Below the pieces are notes generated by a model that saw only the letters and a list, made by a program, of their open reading frames with translations, ran no database searches and had not been told where the DNA came from. Of a stretch of 15,000 nt of DNA, positions 7,990 through 15,000 are shown in pieces. The stretch's first letter is position 1. The number at the start of each line of letters is the position of its first letter. This stretch comes from Pigoraptor vietnamica (taxonomy: Eukaryota; Opisthokonta; Filasterea), in NCBI GenBank assembly GCA_943704525.1, contig CALSCQ010001626.1:1-15000 (forward strand). The letters run 5' to 3'. The translations under genes were made by a program, and so were the position numbers.

Positions 7990-9735
7990 ATGTACGAGCC
8001 CGGTGAGTGGGCACTTTCTGGACCCGTGTCGGCACGGATGGACTCAATCCGCGATGGCCCCTGCTCACTATGGGGTACTATGGGGGTCGAGTGTGTCGCC
8101 CGAAATGTCCTCTCGTGTCTCTTTTCGTTGCCTGTGTTTTTGGTAGTGCATAGTGTGCCATGCGTGCATGTTATGCGTCATGCTGCGCGAGAACGTAGCA
8201 CATGTTGTGCATGCATGCGCACTCGAAACAACTGTTACATCTCCATACATGCAACAACTGTTGCAACTGCAGTGGCCGTGTGACTCTTGCGCACCCCCCT
8301 TCTCCTTTTGTTCGTGCGTTGTTGTGAGTGTATGCCACTCTTGGCTGGCTGCATTGGACCCTTATGAAGCATGACGGAGGTTGCTCACATGGCTCGCATG
8401 TGCATGTTGCCCAACAGACGAAGTGGACGACTCGGCGCCGCCGGCGAAGCGCATCAAGCTGTCGGAGGACGACACGGAGCAGACAGACGCCAACGGGAAC
8501 GCGGACGGCGGTGCGTGCACACCGTGACTGCGTGTGCGTGGCGTATGCATGCATGGAAGGACACACGGGGTCGTACTGTGCACCTTCCCTTTCGCAATTG
8601 GACCGAGTTGCATGACAATTTGCGGACTACTGTGGTGTGCCTCGCGCACATGTTCACTTTCGCGGTCGTGGCTGACCCCACCGCCCCCGCAGTACCAGAC
8701 GGCGGCTCCTTTGGAACAGTGGGTAACGCCTTGCCCGATTTGGACGTCGAGGATGACGACGAAGACGGCGACGCAGCCGCGCAGGACGCGGGCGGCGCCG
8801 AGGGTGGGGATGGCATCGAGAACATGGAGGCAACAATAGGCGGCGACGGAGACCTCACGGCCGTGGACGAGACTGGCGCCGGGGGTTCGGAGGACGTGGG
8901 CGGTGTGCAGGCGGCGCTCGACGGCCTCGTGCCAGCGGACGACGCCGAGGGGGAGGAGCAAGAGCAGGAGGTGGACGGCGGAGAGCCTGTGCAGATGGAG
9001 GTGGACGCCCCGCAATCGAACGCAGAGACACCCGCGTCCGCCGCTTTCCCGTCGACACCACAGCTGGGCGGGGCGGGGGATGGGTCGGCGGGCGGTACGC
9101 CGGGTGCGTCTGGCGCCGCGACCCCCGTGCAGGGCCTTCCCGGCGGCTTGCCCTCGGCCGCGCCCCAAGCATCCGGGCCGGTGCAAATGGCCATACAGGC
9201 TGCGCGGACCGCCATGCTCGCAAAGAATAACACGGCCGCCGCCGCTGCGGCCGCGAACAGCAAGGGCCGCGGGCGTGGAAAGGCGCCGACGCCGCCGACG
9301 CCGGGTGGGTTTGCGATGCCGGTGGCGCCGGGCGTTGTCGCGGGCGGAATGCCGGGGATGCCGAACCCTCGTAAGCGACCACTCGGCGGGAAGGACACGC
9401 CCGCACCGGCCAAACCGATGAAGATGGGGGGCGTCGCGGGCATGCAGGCGATGCCCGGCATGAACCTGGCGGCGATGGGCAATCCCGCGGCGGCGGCGGC
9501 GGTTGCGGCTGCGGCGGCGGCTGCGAAGGGCGCAAAGGGGAAGGACGTGAAGCAGGCGCCGGCGGGGCGAGGACGCGGTGCGGTGCCGGGCGCGGTGCCT
9601 GCGGCTGCGGCGGCGCAACTGACCAAGCAGCAGCAAGTGGCCATGCAGCGTCAGGCAGCGGCGCAGGCGCAGGCGCAGGCGCAGGGTGCGGCGGCTGCGG
9701 CGGCCGGCGCGATGGGCGATGCCAAGGGGCGCGTG
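7990..9735 (+). other. p300/CBP N-terminal region: NLS-like motif, acidic segment, Ala/Gly/Pro/Met-rich linker
   Basis: Residues 1 to about 383, interrupted by introns 1 and 2. AKRIKLS near residue 15 looks like a nuclear localisation signal and matches PKRAKLS in animal CBP. The following [17 protein letters not shown] recalls the animal block FGSLFDLENDLPDEL. An Asp/Glu-rich stretch follows, with EPVQMEVD at 133-140. Then come Gly/Ala/Pro/Met-rich sequence with a second basic cluster ([10 protein letters not shown]), alanine runs of up to eight, and an alternating QA segment just before TAZ1. Most of this is predicted to be disordered. Confidence 0.75.
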
Positions 9736-12700
9736 GATCCCGACCGGCGACGCGCCATCCAGCAACAGCTGCTGCTGCTCATTCACTCGCACCGGTGCCA
9801 GGCGGCGGCGAAGGGGGAGGCCTGCGGTGTGCCGCACTGCAACACGATGAAGCAGGTCCTGACGCACATGTCGGGGTGCAAGGCCGGCCGAAGCTGTCCG
9901 CATCCCCACTGCGGGTCGTCGAGGCAGATCATCTCCCACTACAGCTCGTGCAAGTCGCCCAACTGCGAAATTTGCGGCAGCATGCGCGCGCCCGTGCGAC
10001 AGGCGCAGCAGGCGATATCGCAGGGCGCGCCGGGCCAGGCCGGTGGGTGGCGCCTCATTATGTGTCGTGCGTGTGTCGTGCGTGTGGCGGGCTTTGTAGA
10101 TGTGCATGTGCGATGTGCTGTGCGGTCTTGCTTTTCGCTTGAGCCGCTTTCGGTTATCTGTCGTGTGGATGCAATCTCACAATTTTTTGCACTGCGCATT
10201 CTCTCATCCCCTCTCGACTTGCGCAGCCAACGGCGGGCTCCCGATGCTGCCCTCGATGTCGCCCCTTCTCGCCGGCAACGCGAACGTCAACGGCGCCATG
10301 ATGCAGGGCCTCCAACAAAACGCGCTTGGTGCGCTGGGACAGCTGGCGAATCCGCGCATGCCATCTCCTGCGGCACTCGCTGGAGGCATGGGCGCGGCGG
10401 CTAACGCGGGCGCGATGAAGCTGGCGTCGCCTGTGGTCGGTGGTGCTGCCGTGACGGGCGCGAGCACGGCGGCCATGCTGAACGGGCTGCAGGGAATGCC
10501 CACGGCGGCGTCGGCGGCGGCGGCGGGCGGATGGCGCAACGCTGTGCAGCCCGCGCACCGGCAAAAGCTCATTCAGAAGCTGTGGGTTTTGAGGGTTCTC
10601 TTTGCCTGGCCTTGCTCCGCCTCTTTTCCTGTCTGTCGTAGTGTCTGTCGCAGTGTGTATCGGAGCGCATGGACTATGTGCTGACGGGCGCGTTGCCGCT
10701 TCAACAGCCTTGAGGCGCTGCGTGAGGCGGTCGAAGGCAAGACGGAAGAGCAGCTCCAAAGCCTCGCCCTCCAGACGGAGAACCTCGTCTACCAGAAGGC
10801 CGGCGACTTGGTGCGTGCGGACTTGCGTGCGGCGGTTGTGTCGCGGGGCCTGTGCCACATTGCCCTTACGACTGTTGTATAGCCTTTCTTTGATGTTTGC
10901 AGTTGAGCGGCTGCTTACTTGACGTCTTTCCGAAATCTCGCAGGAATTGTACTACCAGATGCTTGCCGAGCGCATCTACCGCCTCAAGCGCGCCCACGAC
11001 GCCAAGCGGGAGGGCGGCGTGGCGGCCCCCATGCACCCCCAACCGATGACGGGCGCGGCGAACTACCACATGCTGCAGCAGCAACAGCAGGCGCTCCTCG
11101 CACACCGGAAGGGCATGCCGGGCGCCGCGGGGGCGGTGGGTGCGGCAGGGGCCAACGCGGCCGCGGCACAGCAACAGCAGCTCTTGGCGCGGCAGCGGGC
11201 GGGTGCGCAGGGCGCTGGCGCTCAGATGCTCGCGCAGCAGTTGCAGCAGGCGCAGGCCAAGATGCCCGCCGCTGTGGCGAATGCGGCGCTGGTTGCGGCT
11301 CGCGCGACGGTCAAGCGAGAGGAGGGCGGGAAGAGGTACCCGTTTACGGGGAAGGAGATGCGCGACGCCTTTTGGGAGCTGCACGAGCGGCTGTTCACGC
11401 ACGACGATTCGTACTACTACCGCGTTCCGGTCAAGGAGGGCGAGCTGGAGGTGCGTTTTGGTGCTGCTCTTTGTGTTGCGCTGCAGGTGTCTCTATATTA
11501 TAATGTGTGTGCGGGTGTCATGCCCCCGATGGTCCTGATTCCGTGTGTGTGCCCTCACATGTCACGTGCGCCTGTTGCAGGGGTACTTTGACGTGATCAA
11601 GAACCCGATGGACCTCGGCACGATCCGCTCGCGGCTCGAGGAGGGCTACTACCGGGAGGCGCTCGCGTACATCACGGACGTGCGCCAGGTGTTCATCAAC
11701 GCGCAGACGTACAACAACAAGAAGACGCCCGCATACAAGATGGCGCGGCGGCTGTCGGACCTGTTTGAGGAGGAGCTCAAGGCCATCATGCCTGCGCTCG
11801 GCTACTGCTGCTCGCTGCAGAAGCTGCCGTTTTCGCCGCTGACGATCCACTGCTGGGGCAAGTGCATGTCGGTGATTCAGCGCGGGTCGATGTACTACTC
11901 GTTTGAGAACCGCATCCACTACTGCGAGAAGTGCTTCCTCGAGTCGCCCGACCCGATTCTCCAGGAGGCCGACCCGACGCCCCTCCCGAAGGACAAGTTT
12001 GAGAACCTCAAGAACGACCACATCGACTACGAGCCCTTTGTCGAGTGCACCGAGTGCGGCCGCAACATGCACGTCGTCTGCGCAAACTACAACAGGCACG
12101 CCGAGGGCCCGTTTGTCTGCGCGCGCTGCGCCGTTGCGCTCGGCCGCAACCGCGAACCGTACCACAGCGCACGAAGTGGGTTTTGCCGCTCGGATTTGTG
12201 CGCACCTTGCCTCTGCGTGTGTGTCTATGCGCGTCATCCCCCCATTGTCGCCTGTATTTCGCTCTGCTCGACCCTACTGTTCAGTGCCTATTCGACCTGT
12301 CGGCTCTGTTACTCACTGCAAATTCCATCCTTTCTCAGATCTTCCCAAGACGGAGCTGTCGACGTTCATCGAAACGCGCGTCAACGACATGCTCTCGGAC
12401 AACCCCGAGGCGGGCGAGGTGTTTATGCGCGTCGTCCTCTGCCGCGACAAGCTGAGCGAGGTCAAGCCGGGCATGCGCGAGAAGTGGGTGCACCCGTGAC
12501 GTGCGTGCGCTGTGCGCGGCGTCGTAGCTAGCCAGTGCCGGCCGCGCACCCGCGCGTTTCCCAATTCCTCAGTTCTGTCTCTGCTCCTGTGTCTCTCGTT
12601 GCACATGCCGTGTTCCAATGTCCTGACCCGACCGACCGTGTCCAGGTACCCCGATTTCCCCCGCGAGTTTCCGTACCGCCACAAGGCCATGTTTGCCTTC

Positions 12701-13767
12701 CAGCGCATCGACGGCGTCGACGTGTGCTTTTTCGGCATGCACGTGTACGAGTACGGCTCAAAGTGCCCCGAGCCCAACCGCCGGCGCGTGTACATCGGCT
12801 ACCTCGATTCCGTCAAGTGGTTTGCGCCGCGCGAGCTGCGCACGGCCGTGTACCACCGCATTCTCATTGCGTACCTCGAATACGTCAAGAAGCTCGGCTA
12901 CAAGGCGGCGCACATTTGGGCGTGCCCGCCGTCCCCCGGCGACGACTACATTTTCTACTGCCACCCCGAGGAGCAGAAGATGCCCAAGCCGAAGCGGCTG
13001 CAGGACTGGTACCGGACGATGCTCAACGTCGCGCAGAACGAGGGGATCGTGATTGACTACATGGACATTCAGAGCGAGTGGGAGCAGGAGGGCGTGCACA
13101 CGACGACGCAGATACCGTACTTTGAGGGCGACTACTGGCCGAACGCGATGGAGGAGGGCATCAAGGAGATTGAGCAGGAGGCGCGCGCGGAGGAGGAGGG
13201 CGACGACGACGGCGACGGCGGGAAGAAGGGGAAGAAGGCGGGAAGCAAGAAGGGCGGGACGAAGAAGGGGACCAAGGCCGGCGCGAAGAAGAGCGGCGCC
13301 AAGGCGAACAAGCGGCCGCAGCTGCAGCGGCAGAACTCTGAGCTGTGCGAGCGCATGTATAACAACGTCGACAAGCTCAAGGACGGCTTCTTGTTTGTGC
13401 GGCTGCGCGACGACGACGACGCGCGCGTGGACATTCGGGATCCCGACCCGCTCATGACGTGCGATCTGATGGAAGGGCGCGAGCAGTTTCTCGACCTCGC
13501 GAAGGAGCACCACTACGAGTTTGGGACGCTGCGCCGGGCCAAGTGGGGCAGCAAGATGTTCCTCTACCACCTCCACGTCCCCGACGACTCGCAGGGGTAC
13601 ACGTTCAACTGCAACGGCTGCAAGCGCAGCATGGCGATGGGAGAGCCGCGCTGGCACTGCAACACGTGCGACGTGGGTAGTCTTGAACGTGCTGCTGGCT
13701 GTGGCGTGCTTGTGCTTGCGTCCTTTTTGTTCGTCTGAAACCCGTGTGTGTGTGTTGTTTGTGTGTG

Positions 13768-13863
<96 letters not shown>

Positions 13864-15000
13864 GTTCGTATTTTTGCGGCTGCCCGCATGCTTTTTCTCC
13901 TCCTCTGGTCCGTCGGATGTCCCGTCTCACTGCGTGCGCCTTCGGTTGCAGGATTTCGACATGTGCGCGGCGTGCCAGAAGACGGCCGGCCACCCGCACC
14001 CGCTGCAGCAGGTCAACCTCGACGACGAGGGCCCCGGCGGCAAGGCGAGCGCCTCGCAGCAGCAGCGCACGCAGTCGATCAAGCGGTGCATCGCCTCGCT
14101 CGTCCACGCCTGCTCGTGCACGCTACCGGACTGCGTCGCCTCGTGCAAGAAGATGAAGCAGGTCGTCCAGCACACGAAGCAGTGCCAGGTCAAGGCGCCC
14201 GGCTGCAACATCTGCAAGCAGCTCGTCGCCCTCTGCTGCTTCCACGCCAAGCACTGCGTCGCGAGCCCGTGCCTCGTCCCCTTCTGCGCGGGCATCAAGC
14301 AGCGCCTCCAGCGGCAGCAGCAGCAGCAGCGCCTCCAGCAGAACCAGATGGCCCAGCGGCGAATGCTCATGCAGCGCATGCAGATGCAGCAGATGGGCGG
14401 CGGCGCGGGCGCGGTCGCGGCAAACGTCGGCGCGGTCGCTGCTCCGGTCGTCGACGCGGCCACGCAGCAGAAGCTTCTCCTCCAGCGGCAGGCGTTGCAG
14501 CAGCGCCAACAGGCGGTCCAGGCGCAGCAGGCCCAGCAGGCGCAAGCGCAGGCGCAGGCCCTCAACGCGCAGGCGCAACAGCAGCTCCAGCAGCAGCGCC
14601 TCCGTCAGATGGCGCAGGCCCAGGCACAGGCCCAGGCGCAACAGAAGGCGGCGGCGGCGAACTTGGCGGCACAGCAGCAGCAGCAGGCGGCGCGACCGCC
14701 CGCGGGGATGGGCCTCATGCCGGCGGCGCAGGCTGGTGGCGCGGTGCCGGGCGCGGGGGCGGTGGCCGGGCCGGCGTCGATGACGCCTGCGCAGCTCGCG
14801 GCATTCCAGCAGCAGGTGCGACAGATTCCGATTCTGATCAACCAGCTGAAGGAGGAGAAGGCGAAGCGGGAGCAGGAGCGCCTGTCGCCGACGACGACGG
14901 CCGAACGCAAGGCGCAGATCGAGGGCGAGCTCGTGTCGCTGGAGAAGCGGCAGCGGGACCTGCAGCAGCGGCAGATTGTGCTGCTGGGCATGCACTTCAA
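7990..15000 (+). CDS. p300/CBP-family histone acetyltransferase (KAT3), 3' end beyond window
   Basis: This is a nuclear coactivator that acetylates histones (in animals notably H3K27 and H3K18) and other proteins, recruited by transcription factors through its TAZ and KIX domains. Ten exons give at least 1749 residues, still open at the window end. Order: acidic N-terminus; low-complexity Ala/Gly/Pro/Met region to about 380; TAZ1 384-475; KIX 586-660; bromodomain 773-880; RING/PHD 882-992; HAT 1007-1375; ZZ 1379-1425; TAZ2 1441-1525; Gln/Ala-rich tail. HAT residues matching p300 W1436 (HIWACPP, W1149) and Y1467 (DWYRTML, Y1180) are present. The start at 7990 has A at -3 and is followed by a 13-base first coding exon. 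Joining it to exon 2 yields [20 protein letters not shown], which resembles the N-terminus of animal CBP (PKRAKLS). The domain content is far closer to animal p300/CBP than to plant HAC proteins, which lack KIX and bromodomain. Confidence 0.96.
9736..10042 (+). other. TAZ1 zinc-binding domain
   Basis: The segment begins [21 protein letters not shown] and continues through [40 protein letters not shown] and NCEICG. His/Cys spacing matches the three zinc sites of animal CBP TAZ1. In animals this domain binds transactivation domains such as those of HIF-1alpha, CITED2 and STAT2. The domain is uninterrupted within exon 3. Confidence 0.95.
10526..11009 (+). other. KIX domain, encoded across three exons
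   Basis: Residues about 586-660. [19 protein letters not shown] (exon 4) joins [20 protein letters not shown] and [12 protein letters not shown] (exon 5) and [16 protein letters not shown] (exon 6). Both ends match animal KIX, especially the third helix (YYHLLAEKIYKIQK in CBP). That helix forms the groove that binds CREB KID and Myb in animals. Introns 4 (10582-10707) and 5 (10811-10943) interrupt it. Confidence 0.88.
11346..11799 (+). other. Bromodomain (acetyl-lysine reader)
   Basis: Residues about 773-880, split by intron 6 (11451-11580). [18 protein letters not shown] precedes the splice; [20 protein letters not shown] and [12 protein letters not shown] follow it. The asparagine that binds acetyl-lysine lies in TYN at residue 852, aligned with CBP N1168. 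The ZA-loop NPMDL signature is intact. Confidence 0.95.
11803..12135 (+). other. RING/PHD zinc module preceding the HAT domain
   Basis: Residues about 882-992. Cysteines and histidines occur in [45 protein letters not shown] and FVCARCAVA. The layout matches the composite PHD with inserted RING of animal p300/CBP, which contacts the HAT domain and restrains it. In the HCWGKC segment one cysteine is offset relative to CBP. Confidence 0.85.
12341..13595 (+). other. Histone acetyltransferase (KAT11/p300-type) catalytic domain
   Basis: Residues about 1007-1375, split by intron 8 (12496-12645). Signatures are [122 protein letters not shown] and [21 protein letters not shown]. Trp1149 and Tyr1180 match the key active-site residues of p300, so the enzyme is expected to be active. 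Confidence 0.95.
13193..13321 (+). other. Acidic-then-Lys/Gly-rich loop inside the HAT domain (autoacetylation loop position)
   Basis: Residues about 1241-1283 pass from [11 protein letters not shown] into [20 protein letters not shown] and [10 protein letters not shown]. In p300 a lysine-rich loop at this position inhibits the enzyme until it is autoacetylated in trans. The position agrees, although this sequence is more regular and more glycine/alanine-rich than the animal loop. Confidence 0.75.
13607..14026 (+). other. ZZ-type zinc finger, split by intron 9
   Basis: [22 protein letters not shown] in exon 9 joins [18 protein letters not shown] in exon 10, giving the C-X2-C ... C-X2-C ... 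C-X2-C ... H-X-H pattern of a ZZ domain. In human p300 the ZZ domain binds the histone H3 tail. The intron falls between the two aspartates of CDD. Confidence 0.92.
13768..13858 (+). repeat. T18 run followed by a 73-base (GT)n tract in p300/CBP intron 9
   Basis: Eighteen T residues at 13768-13785 run directly into uninterrupted GT repeats to about 13858. The tract lies mid-intron (13673-13951), about 93 bases upstream of the acceptor, and reads TG/GT on the sense strand. Repeat length is likely to vary between individuals or assemblies. Confidence 0.95.
14072..14326 (+). other. TAZ2 zinc-binding domain
   Basis: Residues about 1441-1525: [55 protein letters not shown], and [15 protein letters not shown]. 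His/Cys spacing matches the second TAZ domain of animal p300/CBP and plant HAC proteins. It binds transactivation domains such as that of p53 in animals. Confidence 0.95.
14309..15000 (+). other. Gln/Ala-rich C-terminal region, open at window end
   Basis: From about residue 1520 the frame stays open to the last base. Gln runs of up to five and many QA repeats dominate, followed by a Gly/Ala/Pro stretch. Then comes a charged segment ([33 protein letters not shown]) that looks like a coiled coil. Animal p300/CBP also have a Gln-rich tail, which contains the NCBD. I cannot identify an NCBD before the window ends. Confidence 0.8.

Larger units (their letters stand above)
7990..15000 (+). other. 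Exon map of the p300/CBP gene
   Basis: Exons (plus strand): 7990-8002, 8418-8510, 8693-10042, 10227-10581, 10708-10810, 10944-11450, 11581-12175, 12339-12495, 12646-13672, 13952 to beyond 15000. Phases agree at every junction: introns 1, 2, 3 and 7 are phase 1, introns 4 and 8 are phase 2, and introns 5, 6 and 9 are phase 0. This differs from the mostly phase 0 ISWI gene. Introns are 126-415 nt, intron 1 being longest. Donors are GTGAGT, GTGCGT, GTGGGT or, once, GTGACG (intron 8). The ZZ domain is split by intron 9 and the KIX domain by introns 4 and 5. The least certain exon is the first, which is very short. Confidence 0.82.

Noticed and set aside
8371-8692. N-terminal extension of p300/CBP exon 3 back to 8371
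   Set aside because: This frame is out of register with the CBP-like exon 2 and runs through intron 2. The spliced model gives a recognisable N-terminus instead.
8362-10107. 581-codon minus-strand open frame
   Set aside because: It is antisense to p300/CBP exon 3 and is rich in Arg, Leu and His, as expected from the reverse complement of Ala/Gly/Pro codons. No domain is seen.
13768-13858. T18/(GT)n tract as a retrotransposon tail
   Set aside because: No element body, target-site duplication or reverse transcriptase remains nearby. A simple intronic microsatellite is enough.
14320-14700. CAG-rich coding stretch as an expanded trinucleotide repeat
   Set aside because: Pure CAG runs are at most five codons and are mixed with GCG, CTC and CGC. 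This is ordinary Gln/Ala-rich coactivator sequence.

Overview
The window is nuclear DNA of a eukaryote. It is GC-rich and gene-dense, and its genes are broken by many short spliceosomal introns (about 96-415 nt). The two large genes are clear from conserved domains running through exons on consistent reading phases: an ISWI-family chromatin-remodelling ATPase on the minus strand (start codon at 6418, stop at 664, 16 exons, 1015 residues by my splicing) and a p300/CBP-family histone acetyltransferase on the plus strand (start at 7990, open at the window end, 10 exons seen, at least 1749 residues). The acetyltransferase has the full animal-style domain order TAZ1, KIX, bromodomain, RING/PHD, HAT, ZZ, TAZ2. 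That suggests a unicellular relative of animals, or another protist lineage that kept this architecture. I cannot name the organism from sequence alone.

Layout. 1-155: tail of a TG-repeat-rich intron. 156-292: last exon of an unidentified plus-strand gene. 293-663: short convergent 3' flank. 664-6418: the ISWI gene, minus strand. 6419-7989: non-coding divergent promoter region with a marked AT-rich island (about 6630-7480). 7990-15000: the p300/CBP gene, plus strand, 3' end missing.

How the genes fit together. The two genes sit head to head, so one 1.57 kb region lies upstream of both an ATP-dependent nucleosome spacer (ISWI) and a histone acetylase/coactivator (p300/CBP). Both products act on chromatin, and a shared promoter would allow co-expression; that is inference. 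All splice sites I placed are GT-AG. Donors favour GTGNGT (15 of 24), and 23 of 24 acceptors end in CAG.

The most unusual non-genic signal is that every long dinucleotide tract lies in an intron and reads TG, never CA, on the sense strand of its gene, on both strands of the window. Two of these tracts contain G-quadruplex motifs, also on the sense strand. I found no mobile element, RNA gene, CRISPR array or wholly new gene system that I could support.
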